Source of the DNA: Paulinella micropora
Lineage: Eukaryota > Cercozoa > Imbricatea > Euglyphida
Length of the DNA: 64,000 nucleotides
Assembly (NCBI GenBank): GCA_009731375.1
Contig: BJOX01000100.1
Span: 304,498-368,497, forward strand
Reading direction: 5' to 3'
Positions 1 to 10,500 of the stretch are shown piece by piece. A program made the position numbers and the translations under genes. The notes below the pieces were generated by a model. It ran no database searches. It saw only the letters and a list, made by a program, of their open reading frames with translations, and was not told the DNA's origin. Every line of letters begins with the position of its first letter. Position 1 is the stretch's first letter.

Positions 1-60
1 ATATGGATAGTATTAATAAAGTAAGTACGTGAAAATTAAGTAAATAAGTCAGAGTAAGTA

Positions 61-440
61 AGTAAGTAGATAAGCAAGTAATATAGATATAGATAGATAT
101 AGATATAGATATAGATATAGATAGATATAGATATAGATATAGATATAGATATAGATATAGATATAGATAATACATACATACATACATACATACAACATAC
201 ATACATACATACATAAGCAGCAACAAGCGCACGGATGAGTATGTGCATACATACATACATAAATATATGCATACATGCAAAGAGACATGCAAACATACAT
301 ACGTACATACATACATACATACATACATAAATACATACATACATACATACATACATACATACATACATACATTACACATACATACACACATACATGCATG
401 CATACATGCATGCATACATACATACATACATGAAACATCA
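61..440. repeat. ATAG/ATATAG and CATA microsatellites
   Basis: Positions 61-170 are imperfect GATA/ATATAG units and 170-435 are CATA units with interruptions. All long open frames here are Tyr-Ile/Met-Tyr-Val-Cys repeats produced by the satellite and are not genes. Confidence 0.95.
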
Positions 441-541
441 AGCAAGCAAGCCAAGACATCAAGCAAGCGCGTATGAACACACACACGCTTGTTCAAGAAC
501 GTGGCAGAGAAGAAAAGAATAGTATATTATGCGGCCAGCCA

Positions 542-610
542 CAAATTTGACGTGTTTTGCGGGCGAGCCGGGCCGGGCCGGCGAGCCCCCCGCAAAACAC
601 GTCAAATTTG
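542..610. repeat. Perfect 22-bp inverted repeat with GC loop
   Basis: The arms are 542-563 and 589-610. They are exact reverse complements starting CAAATTTGACGTG and enclose a 25-nt G+C-only loop, apart from two A residues, built on GCCGG. The sequence sits alone between satellites. It could be a MITE remnant, a palindromic terminator-like structure or a rearrangement scar. No coding sequence is attached. Confidence 0.9.
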
Positions 611-718
611 GCGCGCCACATATGTAGTTTTATCGGTGACCTGACCATATTTTGTGGAGGTGACCGATAAAGCAGAGATATTTTTGAAGGTCAACCGATC
701 AACCAAGCAATTATTATT

Positions 719-720
719 AT

Positions 721-812
<92 letters not shown>
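719..812. repeat. (TAG)n trinucleotide tract
   Basis: About 30 TAG units. The poly-Thr frame on the minus strand is a by-product. Confidence 0.95.
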
Positions 813-863
813 TTATTATAAAAAATCGCAAAGACCAGCTCAGTATACATGCATTCATATATC

Positions 864-1185
864 TATCTATCTATCTATCTATCTATTGTTGAGCCCGGAA
901 TAAAACCCACAGTGCTCTGTCGGTTTATACTAGACTGTCGAACAGTCTCGAAACTCCATCTGCTTACTGGGTCCTCTGTAATGGAGGTGGGAGCTCGTTC
1001 TGCAAGGGGCGCTTATGGAACGAGCCCTGGCCCCGCCTGGTACTAGGGAGCTTTGGTATCGCCTGTATCAGTCCCTTCCGTGCAAACATCACGGCTTAGC
1101 TGGGCATCGGGTTAATACTTTACCCACAGACTTCCTTGGTTGACGAAATCAGAAGCTCCTTTTTTCTGACATTAGTCGATATCTC

Positions 1186-1239
<54 letters not shown>

Positions 1240-1250
1240 ATATCTATCCA
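864..1250. repeat. Anonymous 290-bp block between (ATCT)n tracts
   Basis: A block of normal complexity (about 889-1178) is bounded on both sides by ATCT tetranucleotide repeats. Such a layout is typical of a retroposon inserted in, or ending in, a satellite. No coding sequence or polymerase III box is convincing, so the family is not assigned. Confidence 0.5.
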
Positions 1251-1364
1251 TATCCATCCATCTGTGTCTGTACAACAGGACGAAGGGTTAGTGGCGGCCG
1301 TTTCTAGTCACCGAGCAGATCAGCTGGGCAACTCCCAGCACACCGACGCCTCCAGTTCCGTCCT

Positions 1365-1830
1365 CTCCTCCGTCTCCGTCCTCGCATCCACATCCTCCCT
1401 CAGCTGAACATTAGGGGCAAGGGGCTGCCTTTACCTCCATCACCTCCCAACCTCAACTGGACATTCTCCCAACACAGTCTAGACCCCGCCTCCGTCTCCG
1501 TCCTCGCCTCCACATCCTCCCTCAGCTGAACATTAGGGGCAAGGTGCTGCCTTGACCTCCACCACCCCCCAACTTCAACTGAACTCCCAACACAGCCTAG
1601 ACCCCGCCTCCGTCTCCGTCCTCGCCTACACATCCTCCGTCAGCTGAACATCAGGGGCAAGGTGCTGCCTTGACCTCCACCACCTCCCAACCTCAACTGA
1701 ACTCCCAACACAGCCTTAGACCCCGCCTCCGTCTCCACCTCCAACCTCAGCTGAACATTAGGGGCAAGGTGCTGCCTTGACTTCCACCACCTCCCAACTT
1801 CAACTGAACCTGAGGCTTCAGGCTCTGCAT
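1365..1830. repeat. Minisatellite, about 115-bp unit, four copies
   Basis: Each unit carries CTCCGTCTCCGTCCTCGC, then CAGCTGAACAT, GGGGCAAGG and CTCCACCACCTCCCAAC. Units start near 1370, 1488, 1607 and 1722. The last unit is shorter and diverged. Fragments of the unit recur near 2018-2071. Confidence 0.85.
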
Positions 1831-1894
1831 ACAAGTTCTAGGCTCGCTCCTCATGTCATACCACAGCCTAGACCCTAACTCTGCCTCCATGCTT

Positions 1895-2565
1895 CTCCTC
1901 CTCTTCCCTTCCTTCCTTCCTTTCTTCCTTCCTTCCTTCCCTTCTTCCTTCCTTCCCTCTTCCTTCCTCCTTCCTTCCTTCCCTCTTCCTTCCTCCTTCC
2001 TTCCATCCCAACCTCAATTCAAGACGGGGTTAGGCCCATCTTCTCCACCTCCAACCTCAACTGAACCTTAGGGCTACATACAATACATACATACATTACA
2101 TGCATACATACATACATACATACATACATGCATGCATACGGTGATGTCTTTGACTTCCATGCTTGGCACTTCATCAACTCCTCCTCCTTCTCCTTCTTCT
2201 CCTTCTCCTTCTTCTTCTTCTTCTTCTTCTTCTTCTTCTCCTTCTTCTTCTTCTTCTTCTTCTTCTTCTTCTCCTCCTCCTCCTCTCCTTCTCCTTCTCC
2301 TCTTCCTCCTCCTCCTCCTCCTCCTTCTTCTTCTTCTTCTTCTTCTTCTTCTCCTCCTCCTCCTCCTCTTTCCTTCCTTCCTTTTTCTTTTTCTGTTATA
2401 TATGAACCTGTAATCTCATGTATATCGTTGGGCTCTTCAAGGGCTGACGGCCTGCATACATAGATACATACATACATACATACATACATACATACATACA
2501 TACATGCATACATACACACATACATACATACATACATACATACATGCATATAGTGATCATCATGT
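1895..2565. repeat. TTCC, TTC/CTCC and CATA low-complexity tract
   Basis: TTCC units (1895-2010), CATA units (2076-2135 and 2455-2550) and a long TTC/CTC stretch (2175-2380). Open frames of Ser, Leu, Phe, Glu or Lys repeats here are satellite artefacts. Confidence 0.95.
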
Positions 2566-3497
2566 AGAGGGAGAGACGGAAAGAAATTTCAGAGTGCAGT
2601 TTTTGATAGCGTGGAAAATCGTCCGTCCTAATTTGATCTCAGCTTTCTTGTTCGATAGTAGTAATAATACTACGATAACTTTGACGAGGCCGTTGGAAAA
2701 GCTCACAGCAACGGGCTTTCTGGTGGTTTGGAAGGGTCGCAAAATTCGGTGCAAAATCGTCCGATTAAAGCGGACGATGAAAGCGTCCGATCAAAGCGGA
2801 TGATTTGGCGTGCTTCAAACCACTTCAAACCAGAACCTTTTTCAAGCGATGTGCTCAGCGTGAGAAGTTCCTATTTATTAAATACAACGAACAATGACTT
2901 CAAGCGCTTTGATCTCAGTCAATATTTGCATCTACAACCTGTTTTATGGCTCATTAGAAAAGCTCTTGAAGAGAGCTTTCAAATGAGCCACTACATAAGC
3001 CGCGAAGATCAGAACCGGCTGAGAACGAAACGTTTGAGATCATTGCTCATTGTGGGTAAGTACAAGAAACTTCTCGTGATCGCACCCTCAACATCACTGC
3101 GGACACTCAAGTGGCAAGCTATACTATCAATATCCAACTTTGATCTCATTGTTCTTCATCATTGTCATTCTAGACCGTTGCACGACAAGAAAGGAGGATG
3201 GGTGGGGGGGCCTTTTTGGTGCTGCCAGCGAAAATTCACCGATACTGAAGGAAGGGTTGCCGCGGCCACCGATATATACCAAAAAAGTGTCGCCCAGGAA
3301 AAGTTCCCCCAAACCAATCATTTTGACATCGTGAAACAGACTATCGTGGCGATATATATATATACGTAGATGCTGATCAGTGCCATCGTTTGAAAGCTCA
3401 GGACAAGAGCTTTTCGAACGGCGTGCTCAGAATTTTTGTACCTCAAATGTTAATATTGCTCGAGGAAAAAGAATTCGAAGTCTACGGAAGTGTTGGG
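2566..3497. other. Unassigned stretch, no supported gene
   Basis: Normal-complexity DNA with an open frame on plus from about 2728 to 3369. That frame begins at TTG, has no family resemblance and is built partly on short internal repeats of CGTCCGATNAAAGCGGA (2758-2805). I see no gene here that can be supported. Confidence 0.5.
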
Positions 3498-3501
3498 TGA
3501 A

Positions 3502-3550
<49 letters not shown>

Positions 3551-3602
3551 GTTGTTGTTATTATTATTATTATTATTCAAGAACTATTATTATTATTATT
3601 AT
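3498..3602. repeat. (ATT)n tract
   Basis: About 30 ATT units with GTT interruptions, immediately left of the first EX LTR fragment. Confidence 0.95.
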
Positions 3603-3637
3603 AAAACTTGAATTTTATTTTATAGATGTGTATTGTG

Positions 3638-3684
3638 TATCAGACTGAGCACCTTAACGACCGGTCAAAACCTTTACCGTTGAT
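3638..3684 (+). repeat. EX LTR start, interrupted by Cop-A
   Basis: The sequence TATCAGACTGAGCACC and the following 35 nt match the start of the EX LTR family (other copies end at 5862, 16772 and 60065 or start at 43548). The match stops at GTTGAT (3679-3684), where the Cop-A LTR begins. The rest of this LTR, beginning with the same GTTGAT, is found at 27408 onward. Confidence 0.75.
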
Positions 3685-4019
3685 CGTTGGTAGGACAATT
3701 ACGTTTTACTTTTAGTGATTACTTTGTGACTGGTAAGTAATTTATCCGTATAGTTCTAGTCAATAATTGTAACGGACGTAACGGTCCATAATGGCATTCA
3801 GAATTGGACAATAACAATTGTGTAATAATTATAGTCGTGCGGACTTTATTTCAGTTTCATTATTACCTTTGAGTTTGTCAGTTCTGCTATATACGTGCGG
3901 ATTAAAAGTATCGATTGGTATCGTGGCTTCTAACGGAGTCTCTCAGCAAACCGGCGTCTAAGGTATCAGGTCCGTGAGTGACCGGGTATTATCTAATCAA
4001 CGGGTATTACCTAATCAAC
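3685..4019 (+). repeat. Cop-A 5' LTR
   Basis: A 335-bp LTR begins CGTTGGTAGGACAATT and ends CTAATCAAC. Its partner LTR lies in two pieces at 28249-28472 (reverse) and 27317-27407 (forward). An 18-bp direct duplication of GGGTATTAYCTAATCAAC is present at the 3' end here but not in the partner. It is followed by a primer-binding site, which identifies it as the 5' LTR on the plus strand. Confidence 0.8.
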
Positions 4020-4033
4020 TGTTATGAGCCGCT
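4020..4033 (+). promoter_or_regulatory. Cop-A primer-binding site
   Basis: TGTTATGAGCCGCT directly follows the LTR. It resembles the anticodon-arm complement used by copia-type elements primed by a methionine tRNA fragment (core TTATGAGCC), rather than a 3'-CCA complement. The tRNA identity is inferred from that core only. Confidence 0.5.
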
Positions 4034-4233
4034 GGGGAAACGAATTTCGGCACCATGCGATCAGCATGAGACAATTGATGTCTCACACTCCGGTGTTTAG
4101 CGGAAATAAAAAGGATTTACTGAGTTGCTATTACCAGATAGAGGAGTATGCCTACGGGATTAGCACAACACTCGGGGATATCACGGTTTCATGATGCTTT
4201 CAAAGAACAAAATATGGTTTTGATAGAGACAGG

Positions 4234-4881
4234 ATGAGAAAAGCAGAAGAAATGGAAGAACCGAGAGAACCACACGTGGTAGACACACCGGAAGGATCAG
4301 ACGAAGAAGAAAGTGAAACAGAGACACAACAAACACTACAACAGAGACAGAGAAGTAGCCAAACACCACCAGACTCGAAGACACAGCAAGAGAAACCTGC
4401 CAACTGGAAAGACCTCTCAAAGGAAGAGAAGAAAGCTTGGGAGGATAGGGCGAACAGAAAGAAGAAAAGACAGATGACAAGAACCAACAAGGACGTGTAT
4501 TTGCTGAAGAAGAAAAGATACAGAGAAGAAATGCAATACCTGCATCGCTGCAGGATGTTTCAACTTCTCGTAACAACAGCATTCTCGGAATCCAAGGTGG
4601 TTCAATTTCTGCACAGTAAAAACGTTCATTGCCCGTTTGAGAAAGTCTGCATTGTCAAAGCGAAATACGGTAATCTAAGTGGTGCGGCGAGATACATAGA
4701 GAAGAAAGCATTTAAAGAGATGAGACCGAGACCGACAGAGGATATGGATGAGTATCTAACACAACATCTACTGCAGAAAAACTGGCTAGAAGCTCTTAGA
4801 GGGAAGCCATTTGAGTCAGAGGAAGCAGTAAATGGGTTGTTAGAGAAGCTAGCAGAGCATGAGGCCTATGGGCCCGCTTAC
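4234..4881 (+). pseudogene. Cop-A gag, N-terminal part
   Basis: An ATG-initiated open frame 200 nt downstream of the LTR encodes about 216 residues. A charged Glu/Gln/Lys-rich N-terminus is followed by a helical segment with many Leu, Glu and Lys residues. The frame then runs straight into the (TTC)n tract at 4882 and loses meaning. The matching downstream half with a zinc knuckle lies on the minus strand at 34851-35533 and also abuts a GAA/TTC tract. I infer one gag gene cut by the inversion. There is no direct family hit, so the gag assignment rests on position after LTR and PBS and on the pairing of the two halves. Confidence 0.6.
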
Positions 4882-5333
4882 CTTCTTTCTTCCTTCTTCC
4901 TTCTTCCTTCTTCCTCCTTTCTTCTTTCTTCTGTCTTCTTCTGTCTTCTTCTGTCTTCTTCCTAGTCTTCTGTCTTCTTTCTTTCTTCTTTCTTTCTTCT
5001 TTTCTTCTTCTTTCTTCTTCCTTCTTTCTTCTTTCTTCTTTCTTCTTTCTTCTTTCTTCTTCTTTCTTCTTTCTTCTTTCTTCTTTCCCCATTCTTCTTT
5101 CTTCTTTCTTCGATTCTTTCTTCTTTCTTCTTTCTTCTTTCTTCTTTCTTCTTTCTTCTTTTTTCTTCTTTCTTCTTTGTTCTTTGTTCTTTGTTCTTTC
5201 TTCTTTCTTCTTTTCTTTCTTCTTTCTTCTTTTCTTCTTTCTTCCTTCATTTCTTCTTTTCTTCTTCTTTCTTCCTTAATTTCTTCTTTCTTCCTTAATT
5301 TCTTAAAGCTTCTTTCTATATTTCATTTCAGCC
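4882..5333. repeat. (TTC)n tract, left inversion breakpoint
   Basis: About 450 bp of TTC/TTTC units. It interrupts gag of Cop-A. The (GAA)n tract at 35534-35910 is its inverted counterpart and interrupts the other half. Confidence 0.95.
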
Positions 5334-5365
5334 CGCAAAACGGCAAAACTTGATACCGCCTAGCT

Positions 5366-5862
5366 CACTTCGTTTATTTACGTAATTTCGAACTCGTTGC
5401 AGGCTTGAAGGCAACTTACGATCGAGGCCGGGATGAATCGTAGATTCTGAGGTCTCCAGCTCTCAAACGGATAGTGTTTTTTTGTTTATAGTCAACAGTC
5501 ATAAAACGGATAGTGTCGGGTTGGTGAACTCGAAAACCAAACTGATTTGGGAAGGCTAGGCGAAAATGACTAGGTCAGATGTAAAAAGCAGTCAAAAATT
5601 GTTTTTCCGTCACTCGTGTTACCATTGTCTACGAATTTACCGCAACGTGTGTGTTTCACGGGAAATCGGGGGAAAAGGGCAATAGAGTGGGGAAAGGGCA
5701 ATAGTTGATCTTTTCTAAAAAGATCTCTGACTTGATCGTTTGAACGAAAACTAGTTAGTGAAGTCGAAACGTGCAGAGGAGAATCTAATGAACCGGTCCT
5801 GGCAAAAAATAAATTATCAACGGTAAAGGTTTTGGCAGGTCGTTAAGGTGCTTAGTCTGATA
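5366..5862 (-). repeat. EX LTR copy a
   Basis: About 500 bp matching 59560-60065 with scattered substitutions. It starts at CACTTCGTTTATTTACG and ends at GTCTGATA, the reverse of the family start TATCAGAC. It lies left of a second copy (b) in the same orientation. The following 5863-6144 has no recognised content beyond short duplications of GCCATCCTTCAA. Confidence 0.75.
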
Positions 5863-6144
5863 CACAGTCATAGCGGTAAATGATTGTTGACAAGGACGTA
5901 AACAGGTGAAAAATGAGCACAGAGTCATAACCGATGGGATTTTTTAACCAGAAGCAAATCCCGCTGGACACTTGAACTACAAGTTTGACTTGAAGCCATC
6001 CTTCAAAAGCCATCCTTCAAGTACTCAAGTTTACTACTGAAGTACAGTGACAAGTAGTCACGGTTTTTGCAACATTCAACTCAGCAAACTCACAATCTAC
6101 GTTCAGTCGTGTTCGTATTTTGCAACCCAAGTCTGCAACAAATG

Positions 6145-6475
6145 GAAATCTACGTAAATAAACGAAGTGACCGCTCTGCTATGTATTCAAGTGTACTGGT
6201 ATTTCACCTGCTCTCAGGAGTCAGGACTTAATGCAGCCATAGAGACTGATCTTTACTACAATAAGAGTTCGTTGTGTAATTACCTATTGGGGTTGTATCC
6301 AAACTCACATGTGAGTTTGTATACAACTCTTCAAGTGGGCAGATACAGCGAACTCTTAATAAGAACACTATGGCTGCTTTGAGTCCTGACTCAGTTGTTG
6401 GACTTGAAAATTCCCCAAATTGATTTGGGAAGCCTCAAGGCGAAAATGACTGGCAACGGAAGACAAGTTAGATAT
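6145..6475 (-). repeat. EX LTR copy b, left part, with internal palindrome
   Basis: The left half of EX LTR copy b, continued at 16509-16772 after the Gyp-A insertion. Around 6312 it is a fold-back: 6225-6312 is the imperfect reverse complement of 6312-6395, with the nearly perfect centre CAAACTCACATGTGAGTTTG. EX LTR sequence therefore appears here in both orientations. Confidence 0.7.
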
Positions 6476-6724
6476 TGTTACAATCCCTGAAGATAGCTCG
6501 ATAAAAAGTCGGTAATACAACCAGACACAAATCCCCCAAAGGAGAATGATGTCTCGTTATATTAGCTCAGTGAAGCCGAAAAAGAAAGCGGCCACAGACC
6601 ACGGTTAAAATGGCATTAGGTCAAATCCGGCCAAACGATATTGAATACTGGGAAAAAAAACTAGGTGCACCTGACACCCGAAAAACTGTACTTTTTACCG
6701 GCTATCCGGGGGGTGATGCCTACA
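6476..6724 (-). repeat. Gyp-A 3' LTR
   Basis: 249 bp, TG...CA ends (plus-strand TGTTACAATCCC to GATGCCTACA). A near-identical copy is at 16259-16508. A plus-strand open frame crossing it (6610-6861) is a chance frame. Confidence 0.92.
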
Positions 6725-6727
6725 GTA

Positions 6728-6736
6728 CCCCTTCCC
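6728..6736 (-). promoter_or_regulatory. Gyp-A polypurine tract
   Basis: On the minus strand GGGAAGGGG lies three nucleotides before the 3' LTR, the expected primer site for plus-strand DNA synthesis. Confidence 0.65.
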
Positions 6737-6739
6737 GTT

Positions 6740-7528
6740 TTTATGACGGAAATATGCAATATTTTCGTCATATAGCTGCTGATTTCTTTTCTGCACAAAT
6801 GCTACGGGGTGTTGCAACTAAGTGCATTAACCCACGGATAGACGGTGCAGTGGATAAATAAAACGCATACACCAGACACGCGTCAACTGTAAATCTCTAG
6901 CCTCATTTTTTGTAAATAAATAAAAAAATCCTCCTTCCACACTCGTTGTCCCCCCCGTAACTTAATCCTGAGGCAGTATGTCAAGAACAAATAGTATTAC
7001 TATTAAAATAAAAGCAGCATTATAATTTTTTCTCCTTCTCTAAAAACACTTCCGATCAGTAAATACATTGTCTTTTAATAACATACCCTTGTTTTCAATC
7101 AGTTACCTTAATATAGTACTAGGGGGCCAGTCCTAATAACTATATCCAAAGCCGGTGTGAGTGAACCCGACCATGCGATAAACCGACACAAGTAGAGACG
7201 GACCGTGCTGGTATGACGATATTAAGTATATCCAAAGAAAAAAATATTTAATATGTCTACTATGAGAACATTTATTGAGAACATCACCCTGGATACTTGA
7301 AGCAGGGTCGTACCAGGAACACCATCGCTAAACTCACAAGCGATCCCCTTCTACGGTGTCGTATCCATTTGCCGATTGACCTTCGCACTCATATGTTGCG
7401 ATAAAAATGCCAAGTAACAACAATGGTATAAAAATATTTTAATAAGACATGATCTGACATGGGCACTATGAGATTCATCCACATGCAGCTTTCAATGTCC
7501 GACGCGTGATAAAAGAAAAAAATGTCAC
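6740..7528 (-). other. Gyp-A 3' untranslated region
   Basis: About 790 bp between the pol stop and the PPT. AT-rich, without a convincing ORF on either strand. Confidence 0.6.
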
Positions 7529-10500
7529 TTACTGCCTTCGTCGCCTTGCGCGAACCCCTTTGCCAGGTGGCGGGCCGCCAACAAAAGTCAAGTCAAACTT
7601 TGACTCCTCAAGAATGTCCCATATTTTGTTAGGGATGGCGCCCAATGATAAGTCAAAAGGAATGTCAAGCACTCCCCTAGGCAGTGACTGAATAGTCCAC
7701 GCAGTGTGGTCTTTGTCTCGAGGGGTAATAGTATCATCCCAAGTCTCGAGATCTTTCGCGTCTTTGTATACCGGTAAGTATTGTCTAGCTTTTGGATCCT
7801 CAACAGGGTCCATGCTTCTCCAGAAATGGAGTACCGGTTGTATCGTTTTTGCTGCTGAGGATCTCTTCGATGTCCGCGCTGCCCGTGTAGTCTGCGGGAC
7901 CGCCACAGCTCGCATGAGATAAAGATCTGAGAGAGTGTCATCGGCAACATGAGATTCTGCCGGTCTCAACAGATAAAAAGCGTCTCGGACCCACTTGATG
8001 GTCGCAATCGCCTCGCCTTCCTTCCATCGCGCATGTCGAATGTCCACATTACCCGCGTTTGGGTTAGTGTCCTTCTCTTCTCCTCCTCCATGGACATCCG
8101 TCGCTCGCGTCGATCTCGCCACCTTCCTCGGTTGGTCGAAGATAAGGTCATTTTGCGCTCTCCTCCTCTGCGCCTCCGTGAACTTCTCCTTTGTACCGCC
8201 GCGGACTATGGGGGCCTTAGACTGAGTCCCCGCCGCGCTTTTGCGGTTTGAGTCTTCCTTGCTCTCCTTCTCGGTCTCCTCCTTCTCCGAGACAGGTGCC
8301 CGATAGGCATTCTCCTCCTCTAAGGTATCCTCCTTACTGATAGGCGGTACCTCTTTGAAATCCTCCTTCATCCGTTTCAACGCCTCCTCAACGGATTCAT
8401 CCTCGAGTAAGAAGGGGTCATATTTGATCAGCCTTCGAACATTCACAATTTGCACCTTCCCTCTACCCCTGATCTTATAGTTCAGAGGTCCCATCTGCTC
8501 CATAATCTGGTATGGTCCTTTCCAGTGGGTAAACAGCTTAGAGCTAACCCCCTTGGGTACTTGAGGATGGTACAGGAGTACAATATCCCCAACCCGGAAA
8601 CGGACTTGATCTAAGTGCGCTTGTCGCACTCCTTGTCCATCAGTCTTTCTGCACTCCGCCTCCCTATGCGCCGCAACTATTTGCTCCGCCTCCATCTTCG
8701 CTCTTAGCCTCATCCCGAACAACTCATCCTCATCTGCCCAAGTGTCCTTTGGATGCAGAAGCGAGGTTGGGATATTAGGCTCTCGGCCGTAAACCAATTG
8801 ATATGGCGAGACTGAGCTCCTGGCTCCTCCTAATGCCGATGAGGGTAGACAGTTCATTGCAAAGGCAAATGAAGGTGCTGCCTCCACCCAGGCTCTCTGA
8901 TTCTCCTTCTTCATACAGTACATCTTAAGCGAGGCTTTGAGAGGTCTATGTACCCGCTCGATCTTGCCATTCGCTCTCGGGTTATAGGCAGTAACATATT
9001 GCCATTTCATCCCGTAGTACTTAGATAGTCTGTCGATGACTTCATTATTAAAGTCAGAACCTCGATCAGGACATATCTTTCTAGGCACTCCGATCTGCGA
9101 GACGATCCTGTCGATCAGAGCCTCCGCAGTTGTCTTGCCTGTAACGTCCTTAACAGGAACAACCCAGACATAATTGGTGGCTCGATCTATCGCAGTAAGA
9201 AGGTATTTGTACCCTTCGGCCGATTCGGGGAAAGGTCCCACATGATCGATGTGTAAGAATTCAAACATCCCGGCGTGTAACGGGAATGTACCGATCAGGC
9301 CGAAATTCGCCTTCAACGGTGTCTTTGTGGTTTTGCATGGGATACATGCGTCTACTTCTCTGTCTATCTCCTCCTTCATTCCTTTCCACCAAAATCGCCT
9401 CGCTATGAACCAATGAGTTCTTTGTCGACCCGGATGTGCCAGTAAGGGGCAGTTATGGGCTGCAACATATATGAAGCGCCTCAACTTCTCCGGTACCCAG
9501 AGAGTCCATTTGTCAGGCTGTGATGCAAATTTGCCATGCTGGCCCTTGTACCACAATAGCCCATCTCTCCACGCCATCTCCTTCATTTGATCTTTGATCT
9601 GCGGAGTCTTTTTAAGCTCATTAGGGTTCTTGTATAACGTTATGAGCTCCTTGAACTCCGGATCCGTCGCCTGCTGCTGCCTCCATGCGGTAGGCGAGGC
9701 GATATGGATAGTACCGTCCTCCAACCTTACTCCTACCCTCTCCGGGTCTTCATCAAGCTCGCTTCGATTTTCCTGTGGAGGTTCAGTATAGACCTCAGTC
9801 GTCTCCTCCTCCTCTTTTATATTCGCCTTCGCATTCTCGTATGCCTCATAAGACCACTCAGCGTCTTCGAGAACATGCGCCTCACAGCATATGCCATGAT
9901 CCGAGCCTTGAGGACTATATCGTAGACCCGTGCGGTCATATCGAACGCCTCTTGCCATCTGCATCGCCTCTATGTGGCTTACCTCGTACACCTTGTCCGT
10001 GGACAGATCTATCATTTCCACTGATGATACGAGAGCCGACACCTCCGACTGAAACTCTAGCCTAGAAAGGCTATCAGCGACTACGTTTCGCTTTCCCGGT
10101 AAATAGACCATCGTGAAATTGAAACATGACAAGAAAGCTTGCCACCGCGCCAAACGGCCGGTTTGTTCATGATTCATCAACCAAAGAAGGTTGTGATGAT
10201 CGGTCCTAACCGTGAATAGAGGTCCTCCCCATAGATATTCTCTGAGCCTCTTGAGAGCCCATACTACTGCCAACGCCTCTCTCTGTCGCGTGCAGTAATT
10301 TCGCTCCGCCGCACACAGCTTTCTACTAATAAACATGATCGGGCGCAACTTTTTCTCCTCATCTTCCTGTTGCAGCACCGCGCCAATCGCAAACTTAGAT
10401 GCATCCGTGTCGACTACGAACGGCTTCGTAAAGTCGGGCATCATAAGTACTAATCCGCCGTCCTTGGGATCTTTGTAAATGAGATCTTTGAGCGTATTAA

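Noticed and set aside
36-486. Long open frames on both strands in the first 500 bp
   Set aside because: They translate CATA/ATAG satellites into period-four peptide repeats with no start context.
889-1178. tRNA-derived SINE
   Set aside because: No clear A and B box pair at the right spacing; left as an unassigned block.
2728-3369. 213-codon plus-strand frame
   Set aside because: Starts at TTG, no family features and partly built on short DNA repeats; a smaller frame overlaps it on minus.
6610-6861. ATG-initiated 83-codon ORF on plus
   Set aside because: It crosses the Gyp-A 3' LTR and PPT antisense to the element. The LTR part is duplicated at 16259 without keeping the frame.
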